This document shows, one piece after another, positions 18,108-27,403 of a DNA stretch of 64,000 nucleotides. The position numbers were made by a program, and so were the translations under genes. How positions within the stretch are numbered: position 1 is the first letter of the stretch; each line of letters opens with the position of its first letter. The stretch comes from an uncultured Planktomarina sp. (lineage in GTDB: Bacteria; Pseudomonadota; Alphaproteobacteria; Rhodobacterales; Rhodobacteraceae): contig CALSQF010000001.1 in assembly GCA_943788425.1 (NCBI GenBank), positions 310,001 to 374,000 on the forward strand, in the 5' to 3' direction. The notes under the pieces are model-generated. The model did no database searches, had not been told where the DNA came from, and saw only the letters and a list, made by a program, of their open reading frames with translations.

Positions 18108-19502
18108 ATGAAATATTTTCCCATTTTTTTGGATGTGGCGCAGCAGCCGATTGCCTTGGTTGGTAGGGGCGAAGCGGCGGTCGCCAAACTGCGGCTTTTG
18201 CTCAAAACCAAAGCCAAAATTACAGTTTATGACCCCGCCCCATCGGCGCAAATACAAAGCTGGGAACAAGATGGGCTGTTGAAAACTTCGAAGGGGGGCC
18301 TCACCCTTGACCAAGCACGCCAAGCGCAACTGATCTATGCAGCAAGCGAAGATGACAGTTGCGATTTACAGACCCAAAAGGTCGCACAATCCGCCGGAAC
18401 ATTGTTCAATTGGGTTGATAACCTACAGCAGTCACAATTTATTACTCCCGCCATCGTTGACCGCGATCCCGTGACCGTGGCCATCGGAACCGAGGGCACC
18501 GCGCCAGTGGTTGCGAGAGCCATTAAACGCCACATTGAGGAGCGTTTGCCACAAAACCTTGGCGCATTGGCTCGTATTGGCCAAACCTTCCGATCATTGG
18601 CCCAGGCGCTGCCTTTGGGACGCACACGCCGAGATTTTTGGAGCAGCTATTATTTTTCCAAGGGCCCCGGCGCCTATGCAGCTCGGGGGGGTCAGGGGGC
18701 CAGGCAGGCTTTGCATGAATTGCTTGCGGAATATCAAGATGCGCGCCCCAAGCAAGGTCATGTGGATTTTGTCGGTGCCGGCCCAGGTGATCCCACCCTT
18801 CTGACCCACAAGGCCCGCGTAATATTACATGAGGCCGATGTGATCTTGCACGATCGGCTGGTGGATCGGCGCATCTTAGAGCTGGCCCGTCGCGAGGCCA
18901 CCATTATCGACGTTGGCAAAACTGGGTTTGGCCCGGCTATGGCGCAGGAAGATATCAATCAATTGATTACCCACCACGCTGCGCAGGGCGCACAGGTCGT
19001 TCGCTTAAAGTCTGGCGATCCAGCGGTTTTTGGTCGTTTGGATGAGGAATTAGAGGCGATTGCCGTCCATGATATCTCCTACAGCATTGTGCCGGGCATC
19101 ACCGCGGCCTCGGCCGCCGCCGCTGCATTGGGACGCAGCTTGACCCGCCGCGGGCGCAATTCCCAGCTCAGGCTGATCACGGGTCACGATATGGCCGGTT
19201 ATGCAGAGCAAGATTGGCGCGGCTTGGCCAAACCGGGCGCAGTCGCGGCAATTTATATGGGTAAGACAGCCGCAAGATTTATTCAAACGCGCTTGCTGAT
19301 GCATGGTGCTGATCCGCTCACGCCTGTGAGCATTATTGAAAACAGCTCAAGCGCCGACGAAGTCATTCGGGCCGCCCCGCTTAATGCCCTAACGGAGGCG
19401 CTTTACGCCATGGCAGGACCGGTGGTGCTGCTTTACGGAATTTCGCCCCGGACGGCCGCGGCGCAAATTTTTCAAAACCAGGAGGCGGATCTATGTCTTT
19501 AA
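18108..19502 (+). CDS. cysG: Siroheme synthase (trifunctional CysG)
   Basis: A fusion of 464 residues that converts uroporphyrinogen III to siroheme, the cofactor of the sulfite reductase encoded two genes downstream. The N-terminal part (about 1-150) is the NAD-dependent precorrin-2 dehydrogenase/ferrochelatase (LVGRGEAAVAKL). The C-terminal part (about 220-460) is the SAM uroporphyrinogen methyltransferase (VDFVGAGPGDPTLLT, GDPAVFGR). GGAGG precedes the ATG at 18108. It is the first gene of the operon and overlaps the DUF2849 gene by 10 bp. Confidence 0.95.
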   Translation: MKYFPIFLDVAQQPIALVGRGEAAVAKLRLLLKTKAKITVYDPAPSAQIQSWEQDGLLKTSKGGLTLDQARQAQLIYAASEDDSCDLQTQKVAQSAGTLFNWVDNLQQSQFITPAIVDRDPVTVAIGTEGTAPVVARAIKRHIEERLPQNLGALARIGQTFRSLAQALPLGRTRRDFWSSYYFSKGPGAYAARGGQGARQALHELLAEYQDARPKQGHVDFVGAGPGDPTLLTHKARVILHEADVILHDRLVDRRILELARREATIIDVGKTGFGPAMAQEDINQLITHHAAQGAQVVRLKSGDPAVFGRLDEELEAIAVHDISYSIVPGITAASAAAAALGRSLTRRGRNSQLRLITGHDMAGYAEQDWRGLAKPGAVAAIYMGKTAARFIQTRLLMHGADPLTPVSIIENSSSADEVIRAAPLNALTEALYAMAGPVVLLYGISPRTAAAQIFQNQEADLCL

Positions 19503-19789
19503 CAGCAAGCTCGAAAGTCGTCACCGCCAATGATTTAAGATCAGGAGAAGTCTTGTACCTGCGCTTCCCACACAGCTGGACCCCAGAATTGGCGAAGGCG
19601 TCAGTGATCAAAGACAGTGATTTGGCCAAAGCAAGCCTTGCCTTCGCCCAAGGGCAACCCAATGCCGTTGTCGGCGCCTATCTGAGCGACGTGATCGACG
19701 AGATCGATGGTCCGAAGGCCAGCCATTTTCGAGAGACGTTTCGCAGCACCGGCCCATCCAATTATCGTCACGGAAAACAGGAAGTTTAG
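19493..19789 (+). CDS. DUF2849 domain protein
   Basis: A small protein of 98 residues (GEVLYLRFPHSWTPELAKA), always seen in alphaproteobacterial siroheme/sulfite-reductase operons. It starts inside the end of cysG and ends one base before the sulfite reductase ATG, so it is translated in the same operon. The biochemical role is unknown; an accessory role in sulfite reduction is inferred from context alone. Confidence 0.85.
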   Translation: MSLTASSKVVTANDLRSGEVLYLRFPHSWTPELAKASVIKDSDLAKASLAFAQGQPNAVVGAYLSDVIDEIDGPKASHFRETFRSTGPSNYRHGKQEV

Positions 19790-19790
19790 G

Positions 19791-21455
19791 ATGTATGAAT
19801 ATTCTAGTTTTGACCATGAATTCATAGCAGAGCGCGTGACGCAGTTTCGCGCGCAGGTCGCCCGCCGTCTGGACGGTAGCCTCACTGAAGACGAGTTCAA
19901 ACCGCTCCGCCTGATGAATGGGTTATATTTGCAGTTGCATGCTTACATGCTTCGCGTCGCCATTCCCTATGGTACCCTCAACAGCCGCCAAATGCGCCAA
20001 CTTGCTATGATCGCCGAGCGATGGGACAAAGGCTATGGCCATTTCACCACACGGCAAAACATTCAATTTAACTGGCCAAAACTCGAAGATGTGCCCAGTA
20101 TATTGCAGGCTTTGGCTGACGTCGAGATGCACGCTATCCAAACCAGTGGCAACACCGTCCGCAATGTCACAGCAGATCATTTCGCCGGGGCCGCGGCCGA
20201 TGAGCTTGCCGACCCCCGCCCCATCGCCGAGCTGATCCGACAATGGTCAACCGATCACCCCGAGTTTCAATTTTTGCCCCGAAAATTCAAGATTGCGGTC
20301 ACGGGCAGCCCCAATGATCGCGCCGTAACGCGGGCGCATGACATCGGGTTGCGCATGATAGTGCAAGATGGCCTGCGCGGGTTTGAAGTGATTGTGGGCG
20401 GGGGCTTGGGACGCACACCCATGATTGGCAAAACCCTCTCACCCTTTGTACCGCTGGACGATCTGTTGCCTTATTTGGAGGCCGTAGTCAGCACCTATAA
20501 CCTGCTGGGTCGGCGGGACAATAAATATAAAGCCCGAATAAAAATGACCACCCATGAGCATGGAATAGAGGAAATCAAACAGCGGGTCGAGGCGCAGTTT
20601 GCCAAGATTAAACCTCGGTTTGCAGGTGCGGATTTGCAGCTTTTAAAAGATATTGAACAGCATTTCGCTCCGCCAAAATTCAAACCTTTAATCGCACAAG
20701 TTGAGGCAGATAGCGCCCCGGCGCAAACCCCTGTGTTCCGCGCTTGGTTGGACACGAACATCACCGCTCATAAGGCGCCCGGCTATGCGATCGTCTCTGT
20801 GAGTTTGAAAAAACCCGGCGCAACACCTGGGGACGCAAGCGCAGCTCAAATGCGCGCCTTGGCAAAAATCGCGCGCAATTTTGGCCATGACGAATTGCGC
20901 ATTTCCCACGAGCAAAATGTAATTTTGCCTCATGTGCATCGTGCTGATTTACCCCAAGTGTTCCAAGCGCTGCGCCAAGCGGATTTGGCAGCTGCCAATA
21001 TCGGGTTGGTTTCAGACATCATCGCCTGCCCCGGCATGGATTACTGCGCCTTGGCAACAGCCCGCTCCATTCCGGTGGCCCAGCAGATCGCGACACGCTT
21101 TCAAGCGCTCAAACTGGAACATGACATTGGGCCGTTGAAACTCAAGATTTCAGGCTGCATCAACGCCTGCGGCCATCACCATGTCGGGCACATCGGGATT
21201 TTAGGTCTCGAGAAAGCCGGTGTTGAAAGCTATCAAATCACACTTGGCGGCGATGCGACTACTGAGGCAGAGATTGGAACCCGTGCGGGCCCTGGCTTCG
21301 GCGCCGATGAGATTCTCCCCGCGATCGAGCGATTGCTGCTTGGCTATCTAAAGCTGCGCCTAGACCGACACGAGAGCTTTCTGGAGGCCTATCGTCGTCT
21401 GGGATTGGTGCCCTTCAAAGCCCTTTTATACCCGCAAACAAGAAAGGCAGCATGA
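19791..21455 (+). CDS. Assimilatory sulfite (nitrite/sulfite) reductase hemoprotein
   Basis: A siroheme/4Fe-4S reductase of 554 residues that makes sulfide from sulfite for cysteine synthesis. The cluster ligands are C413 and C419 (CPGMDYC) and C456 and C460 (CINAC). The two ferredoxin-like half-repeats are seen, including TRQNIQFNW in the first half. The start at 19791 (MYEYSSFDHEF) matches the family. It belongs to the CysI/NirA family; the ferredoxin-NADP reductase in the same operon suggests ferredoxin as electron donor rather than CysJ. The next gene would normally be cysH, which is absent. Confidence 0.93.
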   Translation: MYEYSSFDHEFIAERVTQFRAQVARRLDGSLTEDEFKPLRLMNGLYLQLHAYMLRVAIPYGTLNSRQMRQLAMIAERWDKGYGHFTTRQNIQFNWPKLEDVPSILQALADVEMHAIQTSGNTVRNVTADHFAGAAADELADPRPIAELIRQWSTDHPEFQFLPRKFKIAVTGSPNDRAVTRAHDIGLRMIVQDGLRGFEVIVGGGLGRTPMIGKTLSPFVPLDDLLPYLEAVVSTYNLLGRRDNKYKARIKMTTHEHGIEEIKQRVEAQFAKIKPRFAGADLQLLKDIEQHFAPPKFKPLIAQVEADSAPAQTPVFRAWLDTNITAHKAPGYAIVSVSLKKPGATPGDASAAQMRALAKIARNFGHDELRISHEQNVILPHVHRADLPQVFQALRQADLAAANIGLVSDIIACPGMDYCALATARSIPVAQQIATRFQALKLEHDIGPLKLKISGCINACGHHHVGHIGILGLEKAGVESYQITLGGDATTEAEIGTRAGPGFGADEILPAIERLLLGYLKLRLDRHESFLEAYRRLGLVPFKALLYPQTRKAA

Positions 21456-21627
21456 TGTCAATGGCAATTTTGAGACCCATGACCGACCCAGACATGCCTT
21501 GATGGAAAATGACGACCCCTCTATTGGGCATGCTGCGTCGCTCTGTCGCCCACCTACAGCACGGCAAATCAAAAAAACCGAATCCGGCATTTATTTGTCA
21601 TCAAACCCATAAACCTATGAGGATTCC

Positions 21628-22038
21628 ATGATTGTTATCGTGAATGACCACGGCTTTTCGCTGCAAAATGACCTGACAATCGCGGCAGATTTATCATCTG
21701 ACTTTGACCCAGAGGAAATCACATCTGAGCTGCTACAGCGCAGTTGCATTCGTATCACTCTCGACAGCTTTGCCGATGGGCGCGGCTTTACCCTTGCCGC
21801 AAGGTTGCGGCAATGTGGTTACCAGGGCCATCTCAGGCTGGCCGGTTATGTGCTGGCCGATCAATACGCTATGGCACGGCGTTCTGGCTTTGATGACGTC
21901 GAAATATCGCAAGAGTTTGCCACACGCCAGCCAGAGCCCCAATGGCTGGCCCGCGCAGACTGGCGCGCCCATGACTACCAATCGCGCCTGCGCCGCCCTG
22001 CGGGCCCATCGCAACAAAATGTCGAAAGCCGCAATTGA
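21628..22038 (+). CDS. DUF934 protein of the sulfite-reduction operon
   Basis: A protein of 136 residues with the DUF934 signature (SFADGRGFTLAARLR, DQYAMARRSGFDDVEI, DYQSRLR). Members are encoded with cysH and sulfite reductase in many proteobacteria; the biochemical function is unclear. The 172-bp gap from the sulfite reductase is unusual, because cysH normally fills this position. That gap holds only a short, non-CysH reading of about 50 codons. Confidence 0.88.
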   Translation: MIVIVNDHGFSLQNDLTIAADLSSDFDPEEITSELLQRSCIRITLDSFADGRGFTLAARLRQCGYQGHLRLAGYVLADQYAMARRSGFDDVEISQEFATRQPEPQWLARADWRAHDYQSRLRRPAGPSQQNVESRN

Positions 22039-22077
22039 ACTTCCGACTTCGACAGAATACAGCTTCAAGGATCCTTA

Positions 22078-22911
22078 ATGACCGAGCAAAGCACCGTGAC
22101 ACTTAGTAAAACAGAACCCGCAAGCCTGCCTGACGCCCAAACCGTCACAGAGGTTGAACATTATACTGATCGCCTGTTTCGCTTCCGCGTCACCCGGCCC
22201 GCCTCATTGCGGTTCCGCTCAGGCGAATTTGTCATGATTGGTTTGATGAGCGATCCTGATCCTGTAACGGGCAAAGAAAAACCGTTGCTGCGCGCCTATT
22301 CCATTGCCTCGCCGGCCTGGGATGAAACCTTGCAGTTTTATTCCATCAAGGTCAAAGACGGTCCGCTGACCAGAAAATTGCAGTACATCAAGCCGGGCGA
22401 TCAAGTGATACTGCGCCCCAAACCGGTCGGCACTTTGGTGCATGACGCCCTAACCCCAGCCAAACGCATTTGGTTTTTCTCAACCGGCACGGGGATTGCC
22501 CCCTTTGCCTCGCTTCTGCGCGAGCCGGAGACCTATGAACGGTTCGAAAAGGTCATTTTGACCCACAGCTGCCGCGATCTGGCTGAACTCAAATTTGGTC
22601 AAGAGCTGATCGAAGAAACGAAAAATGATGTTTTGGTGGGTGAAGAGGCCCAATCCAAGCTGATCTATTATCCCACCACCACCCGCGAGACCTCGGCCAC
22701 AGTGGGCCGTATCACCACATTGTTAGAAAATGGCGCGCTCTTTGCCGATCTGGGGATTTTAGATTTCAACGCAGAAAATGACCGCGCAATGGTCTGCGGC
22801 TCTATGGGATTGAACACGGATATGAAACGCATTCTTGAGGCCTATGGCCTTCGCGAGGGCGCCAATTCCGATCCTGGCGACTATGTGATCGAGAAAGCCT
22901 TCGTCGGCTAG
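22078..22911 (+). CDS. fpr: Ferredoxin--NADP reductase
   Basis: A flavoprotein of 277 residues that moves electrons between NADPH and ferredoxin. FAD-binding residues are in LLRAYSIASP (RxYS type), and the NADP domain begins with FFSTGTGIAPF. The C-terminal MVCGSMGLNTDMK and terminal GDYVIEKAFVG match bacterial-type FPR. As last gene of the cys operon it most likely feeds the sulfite reductase. A hairpin follows. Confidence 0.92.
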   Translation: MTEQSTVTLSKTEPASLPDAQTVTEVEHYTDRLFRFRVTRPASLRFRSGEFVMIGLMSDPDPVTGKEKPLLRAYSIASPAWDETLQFYSIKVKDGPLTRKLQYIKPGDQVILRPKPVGTLVHDALTPAKRIWFFSTGTGIAPFASLLREPETYERFEKVILTHSCRDLAELKFGQELIEETKNDVLVGEEAQSKLIYYPTTTRETSATVGRITTLLENGALFADLGILDFNAENDRAMVCGSMGLNTDMKRILEAYGLREGANSDPGDYVIEKAFVG

Positions 22912-22954
22912 ACGCAAGCCCGCCTATAAAGATATGCCTTGAAACTACTCGGCC

Positions 22955-22975
22955 ACGCCGCTAGGTAGGCGGCGT
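22955..22975 (+). terminator. Stem-loop between fpr and infC
   Basis: A perfect 7-bp stem ACGCCGC / GCGGCGT with a 7-nt loop, followed by TAATTT. It could end the cys operon or be a structure in the infC leader. The weak T tract makes termination uncertain. Confidence 0.5.
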
Positions 22976-23002
22976 TAATTTATCCACAAAAGGACGATAG
23001 CT

Positions 23003-23548
23003 ATAGCCCGCAGACCTCACAACGCGCCTCCGCAGCGCGAAACCGGCCCTCGTATCAACGACCGCATCCGTGGGAGCGAACTTCGCTTGATTGACGAAGA
23101 TGGCGAAAACATTGGCGTGGTCACGCCAGAACGCGCTTTAATCATGGCAGAAGATGCCGGGTTGGACTTGGTTGAAATTTCACCAAATGCAAATCCACCT
23201 GTTTGCAAGATTATGGATTTTGGGAAATTTAAGTACGAATCTCAAAAGAAAGAAGCCGAAGCGCGCAAAAAGCAAAAGATCATTGAAATTAAAGAGGTCA
23301 AATTCCGACCGAACACAGATAAGCATGACTATGAAGTTAAAATGCGCAATGTGTTCAAGTTTTTGGAAAATGGCGATAAGGTAAAAATTACCCTGCGCTT
23401 TAAAGGGCGCGAGATGGCACACCAGGAATTGGGCCGCGATTTGCTGCTGCGCGTTGCCGAAGATACCAAAGAAACTGGCCGGGTTGAAAATATGCCAAAA
23501 ATGGAAGGTCGCCAGATGATCATGCTGGTTGGCCCGCTGCCAAAATAG
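23003..23548 (+). CDS. infC: Translation initiation factor IF-3, non-canonical ATA start
   Basis: IF-3 of 181 residues, which binds the 30S subunit and checks start codons. The conserved N-terminal GPRINDRIR, the linker [22 protein letters not shown] and the C-terminal [10 protein letters not shown] and KMEGRQMIM are all present. No ATG, GTG or TTG occurs in frame before the TTG at 23087, which would cut off GPRINDRIR. The in-frame stop TAA at 22976 limits the start to 22979-23087. AAAGGA at 22988-22994 fits ATA at 23003 (or ATA at 22997). Rare start codons on infC are known for IF-3 autoregulation. Confidence 0.9.
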   Translation: MARRPHNAPPQRETGPRINDRIRGSELRLIDEDGENIGVVTPERALIMAEDAGLDLVEISPNANPPVCKIMDFGKFKYESQKKEAEARKKQKIIEIKEVKFRPNTDKHDYEVKMRNVFKFLENGDKVKITLRFKGREMAHQELGRDLLLRVAEDTKETGRVENMPKMEGRQMIMLVGPLPK

Positions 23549-23570
23549 TCTCAAACACAAAGTATGTTGA

Positions 23571-23601
23571 AAACCCGGAGTGCAAGCTTCGGATTTTTTT
23601 G
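23571..23601 (+). terminator. Rho-independent terminator after infC
   Basis: The stem CCGGAG / CTTCGG (one G-U pair), with loop TGCAAG, is followed by ATTTTTTT. Confidence 0.75.
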
Positions 23602-23696
23602 TTTCTACCATTTGCCGCAGATCCTTCGCCATGCGAGGGGTTGTACTCCGGTTGCGCTTAGATCAAATTCGCGGCAACTGATTAGGAGCAATCACC

Positions 23697-24896
23697 ATGG
23701 TGGACCTCAAACCACAATTGGCCAATTTTAATTGGCCCGACCCTTTCTTGCTGGACAACCAGTTGAACGAAGATGACCGCATGCTACGCGACGCGGCGGC
23801 CCAATTTGCCCAAAATGAATTGCAACCCTTGATTATTGATGCCTACCGAGAAGCTACGGTCAATCCTAGCCTATTCCTCAAAATGGGTGAAGCGGGCCTT
23901 TTGGGGGCCACGATTCCCGAGGAATACGGCGGGCTTGGTGCCTCTTACACGGCCTATGGTTTGATCGCGCGAGAAGTTGAGCGGGTTGACAGCGGCTATC
24001 GCTCGATGATGTCGGTGCAGTCTTCTTTGGTCATTTACCCCATCCATGCCTATGGAAGTGAGGCCCAACGGCAAAAATTCTTGCCGGGGCTCTGCTCTGG
24101 CGCCTTGATTGGTTGCTTCGGTCTGACCGAGCCAGATGCTGGATCTGACCCCGCAGGAATGAAGACCCGCGCTGAAAAAACCACAACGGGATATAAGCTT
24201 ACCGGATCTAAGATGTGGATTTCCAACGCGCCGATCGCGGATGTCTTTGTCGTTTGGGCCAAATCTGAAGACCACGGCGGGAAGATCCGCGGGTTTATCT
24301 TGGAAAAAGGCATGATCGGGTTATCGGCGCCGAAAATCGGTGGCAAGCTCTCCCTACGGGCCTCGGTCACTGGGGAAATCGTAATGGATGGCGTCGAAGT
24401 GGGTGAAGACGCGCTGTTGCCGAATGTCGAAGGTCTCAAAGGGCCCTTCGGCTGTCTCAACCGAGCCCGCTATGGCATTGCTTGGGGCGTTATGGGCGCA
24501 GCTGAGTTTTGTTGGCACGCGGCATTGCAATATGGTCTGGACCGAAAACAATTCAACAAGCCTCTGGCGCAAACCCAGCTGTTCCAGAAAAAACTTGCCG
24601 ATATGCAAACTGAAATTTCCCTGGGTTCACAGTCGGCGTTCCGATTGGGTCAGATGATGGACGATGGCACGGCTAGTCCAGAGCTCATCAGCCTGATGAA
24701 ACGCAACAATTGTGGCAAGGCTTTGGACATCGCGCGCGTGAGCCGAGACATGCATGGGGGCAATGGAATCGCAGAGGGGTTCCAGATCATGCGCCATGCG
24801 GCCAATCTTGAGACGGTCAACACATATGAGGGGACACATGACGTACATGCTTTGATCCTTGGGCGGGCACAAACAGGTTTGCAGGCGTTTTTTTAG
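23697..24896 (+). CDS. gcdH: Glutaryl-CoA dehydrogenase
   Basis: An acyl-CoA dehydrogenase of 399 residues that oxidises and decarboxylates glutaryl-CoA to crotonyl-CoA in lysine/tryptophan breakdown. The GCDH-type sequence includes [10 protein letters not shown] near the N-terminus, [25 protein letters not shown], and the catalytic Glu E378 in [18 protein letters not shown] precedes the ATG. It stands alone between infC and the TCA cluster, and a two-site operator lies just downstream of its stop. Confidence 0.92.
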   Translation: MVDLKPQLANFNWPDPFLLDNQLNEDDRMLRDAAAQFAQNELQPLIIDAYREATVNPSLFLKMGEAGLLGATIPEEYGGLGASYTAYGLIAREVERVDSGYRSMMSVQSSLVIYPIHAYGSEAQRQKFLPGLCSGALIGCFGLTEPDAGSDPAGMKTRAEKTTTGYKLTGSKMWISNAPIADVFVVWAKSEDHGGKIRGFILEKGMIGLSAPKIGGKLSLRASVTGEIVMDGVEVGEDALLPNVEGLKGPFGCLNRARYGIAWGVMGAAEFCWHAALQYGLDRKQFNKPLAQTQLFQKKLADMQTEISLGSQSAFRLGQMMDDGTASPELISLMKRNNCGKALDIARVSRDMHGGNGIAEGFQIMRHAANLETVNTYEGTHDVHALILGRAQTGLQAFF

Positions 24897-24953
24897 ATGT
24901 CAAAAAACTGTGCCACTCGGTTGATTTACCCCAGGTCCAGGTGAAATTTGTTT

Positions 24954-24967
24954 TTTGTGATCACAAA
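24954..24967. promoter_or_regulatory. Operator 1 upstream of sucC (TTTGTGATCACAAA)
   Basis: A perfect 14-bp palindrome whose centre is 122 bp before the sucC start. Its 12-bp core TTGTGATCACAA is identical to the palindrome touching the GntR-family regulator start at 34134-34145, so that regulator is the likely binder. Confidence 0.7.
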
Positions 24968-24976
24968 TTTTTTTTC

Positions 24977-24986
24977 TGTGATCACA
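24977..24986. promoter_or_regulatory. Operator 2 upstream of sucC (TGTGATCACA)
   Basis: A second copy of the palindromic core, with flanks CTGTGATCACAAA. Its centre is exactly 21 bp from operator 1, two helical turns, which would suit cooperative binding of two dimers on one DNA face. Confidence 0.7.
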
Positions 24987-25082
24987 AATGTACGAAAAAC
25001 AGCTTTTCTGCAATAAATTTACTATATCGCCACAATTAATGTGTTTTACATGCGATAAGTAATAAATTGCAGGATCAGCTCT

Positions 25083-26279
25083 ATGAATATTCATGAATAT
25101 CAAGCCAAAGCCCTATTGCGCAGCTACGGCGCACCTGTCAGCGACGGGCGCATTGTACTCAGCGCCGATGCCGCCAAAGCGGCAGCCTCGGAAATGGATG
25201 GTCCCCTATGGGTTGTGAAAGCTCAAATCCACGCCGGTGGGCGCGGGAAAGGCAGCTTTATTGAAGCCGACGCCGGCACAGCAGGTGGCGTGCGCCTGGC
25301 GCGATCGGTCAATGAAGCTGAAAAAGAAGCCAAGGCGATGCTGGGCCGCACACTTGTGACCAAACAAACCGGTCCTACCGGGAAATTGGTCAACCGGATC
25401 TATATCGAAGATGGCTCCGGTATTGAGAAAGAAATTTATCTCGCTATCCTGGTCGACCGCCAAACAAGCCGCATTTCTTTTGTGGCCTCCACTGAAGGCG
25501 GGATGGATATCGAAGAGGTGGCAGAAGCAACACCAGAAAAAATCCTCTCCTTCTCGGTGGATCCCGCCACTGGATATCAAGGCTTTCATGGCCGCCGCAT
25601 CGCTTTTTCCCTTGGGCTCCAAGGCGCACAGGTCAAGCAATGTGTTAAATTGATGGGCCAGCTCTACAAAGCCTTCGTTGAAAAAGACATGGAGATGTTG
25701 GAGATCAACCCTTTGATCATCACCGATGGTGGAGATTTGAAAGTTCTAGATGCTAAAATTGGCTTCGATGGCAATGCGGTGTACCGCCATGCAGATATCG
25801 CCGAACTGCGCGACACCACCGAAGAGGACGCCCGTGAATTGGAAGCGTCCAAATATGATCTGAACTATATCGCCTTGGATGGCGAAATCGGGTGTATGGT
25901 CAACGGCGCTGGTCTGGCCATGGCCACCATGGACATCATCAAACTCTATGGCGCTGAGCCGGCGAACTTCCTCGATGTCGGCGGCGGCGCCACGAAAGAA
26001 AAAGTGACAGAAGCCTTCAAAATCATCACCTCTGATCCACAAGTGAAAGGTATTTTGGTCAATATCTTTGGTGGGATCATGCGCTGTGACGTGATTGCTG
26101 ATGGCGTGGTCTCCGCGGTCAAAGAAGTGGGGCTTACGGTGCCTTTGGTCGTTCGCTTAGAGGGCACTAATGTGGATGAAGGCAAGCGGATCATCACCGA
26201 GAGCGGGCTGAATGTGATCGCAGCCGACAACCTCCGCGATGGGGCCAAAAAAATCGTTGCTGCTGTAAAGGCGCTGTAA
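25083..26279 (+). CDS. sucC: Succinate--CoA ligase, beta subunit (ADP-forming type)
   Basis: The ATP-grasp subunit, 398 residues, of succinyl-CoA synthetase. It begins [19 protein letters not shown] as in the family. The nucleotide-binding HAGGRGKG, the metal-site EINPLIIT, and the interface/CoA-side [15 protein letters not shown] and [10 protein letters not shown] are all seen. It is the first gene of the sucCDAB-lpd cluster, with two palindromic operators upstream and AGGATCA as ribosome site. Confidence 0.97.
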   Translation: MNIHEYQAKALLRSYGAPVSDGRIVLSADAAKAAASEMDGPLWVVKAQIHAGGRGKGSFIEADAGTAGGVRLARSVNEAEKEAKAMLGRTLVTKQTGPTGKLVNRIYIEDGSGIEKEIYLAILVDRQTSRISFVASTEGGMDIEEVAEATPEKILSFSVDPATGYQGFHGRRIAFSLGLQGAQVKQCVKLMGQLYKAFVEKDMEMLEINPLIITDGGDLKVLDAKIGFDGNAVYRHADIAELRDTTEEDARELEASKYDLNYIALDGEIGCMVNGAGLAMATMDIIKLYGAEPANFLDVGGGATKEKVTEAFKIITSDPQVKGILVNIFGGIMRCDVIADGVVSAVKEVGLTVPLVVRLEGTNVDEGKRIITESGLNVIAADNLRDGAKKIVAAVKAL

Positions 26280-26358
26280 CGCGGCCCTGCGACCGCTGAA
26301 TTGGAATTTTGCAGCCGGCCGAAACTGCCGCTGCTAACATACGAACGAGGAGCGCCGA

Positions 26359-27243
26359 ATGGCTGTACTTATCGACGAGAACACCAAAGTCATCTGCCAG
26401 GGATTCACCGGCAGCCAGGGCACATTTCACTCAGAGCAAGCCATTGCCTATGGCACTAAAATGGTCGGTGGGGTCACCCCTGGCAAGGGCGGGCAAACCC
26501 ATTTAAATCTGCCAGTTTTCAATTCTGTGCATGAGGCCAAATCTGTCACACAGGCCAATTCCACAGTCATCTATGTGCCGCCTCCCTTCGCAGCAGACTC
26601 CATTCTCGAAGCCATTGACGCGCAGATGGAAGTTATCGTCTGCATCACTGAAGGCATTCCCGTTTTGGACATGATGCGCGTTAAGCGGGTGCTTGAAGGC
26701 TCCTCGAGCCGGTTGATCGGGCCCAACTGCCCTGGGGTGATTACACCTGACGCCTGCAAAATTGGTATTATGCCAGGCCATATTCACCGCCGCGGCTCTG
26801 TCGGCGTGGTATCCCGCTCGGGCACTTTGACCTATGAGGCTGTAAAGCAAACCACCGATGTGGGATTGGGCCAATCCACCTGCGTCGGAATCGGCGGCGA
26901 TCCGATCAAAGGCACAGAGCATATTGACGTGCTTGAATGGTTCCTTGCCGATGAAGAAACCCAATCAATAATAATGATCGGTGAAATTGGCGGCTCAGCC
27001 GAAGAGGAAGCCGCCCAATTTCTCGCCGATGAAAAGAAAAAAGGCCGCTGGAAACCAGTGGCAGGCTTCATTGCTGGCCGCACAGCTCCCGCGGGGCGCA
27101 GAATGGGGCACGCAGGCGCGATTGTCGCTGGCGGCAAAGGTGGCGCAGAAGATAAGATCGAAGCTATGAAAATGGCCGGAATTGTTGTCGCGGAGAGCCC
27201 TGCGAGCCTTGGCGAAGCGGTTTTGGCCGCGATCGACGCGTAA
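26359..27243 (+). CDS. sucD: Succinate--CoA ligase, alpha subunit
   Basis: A subunit of 294 residues that carries the phosphohistidine, H251 in RMGHAGAIV, and the CoA-binding Rossmann domain ([15 protein letters not shown]). It pairs with sucC, 79 bp upstream, to couple succinyl-CoA cleavage to nucleotide phosphorylation. It is followed by a short reading frame and sucA. Confidence 0.97.
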   Translation: MAVLIDENTKVICQGFTGSQGTFHSEQAIAYGTKMVGGVTPGKGGQTHLNLPVFNSVHEAKSVTQANSTVIYVPPPFAADSILEAIDAQMEVIVCITEGIPVLDMMRVKRVLEGSSSRLIGPNCPGVITPDACKIGIMPGHIHRRGSVGVVSRSGTLTYEAVKQTTDVGLGQSTCVGIGGDPIKGTEHIDVLEWFLADEETQSIIMIGEIGGSAEEEAAQFLADEKKKGRWKPVAGFIAGRTAPAGRRMGHAGAIVAGGKGGAEDKIEAMKMAGIVVAESPASLGEAVLAAIDA

Positions 27244-27259
27244 TATGGGAGCGGTGGAC

Positions 27260-27403
27260 ATGACGCGTAGAGTCAAAGTAGATAATAGACGATCGCGCCC
27301 CGCATCAAAGCGCGCCCAAGGCGGCAAGGTTGCTTCTGTGAGCTCCCTTGCCGTGACACGTTCAACCCCTCTTTTTGTTCCTTACCAAGGTGTCATCCGA
27401 TGA
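27260..27403 (+). CDS. Putative 47-residue protein coupled to sucA
   Basis: A short frame from ATG at 27260, with GGTGG just upstream, ending in ATGA so that its stop overlaps the sucA start. The product is basic (TRRVKVDNRRSRPASKRAQ) and then hydrophobic/neutral, with no recognised domain. It fills the whole sucD-sucA gap. It may act as a leader peptide that couples translation into sucA, or it may be chance. Its conservation is unknown to me. Confidence 0.4.
   Translation: MTRRVKVDNRRSRPASKRAQGGKVASVSSLAVTRSTPLFVPYQGVIR

Noticed and set aside
21456..21620. A reading of about 50 codons between sulfite reductase and DUF934 as a possible cysH remnant.
   Set aside because: It shows no CysH motif, and its composition is not convincing as coding sequence.
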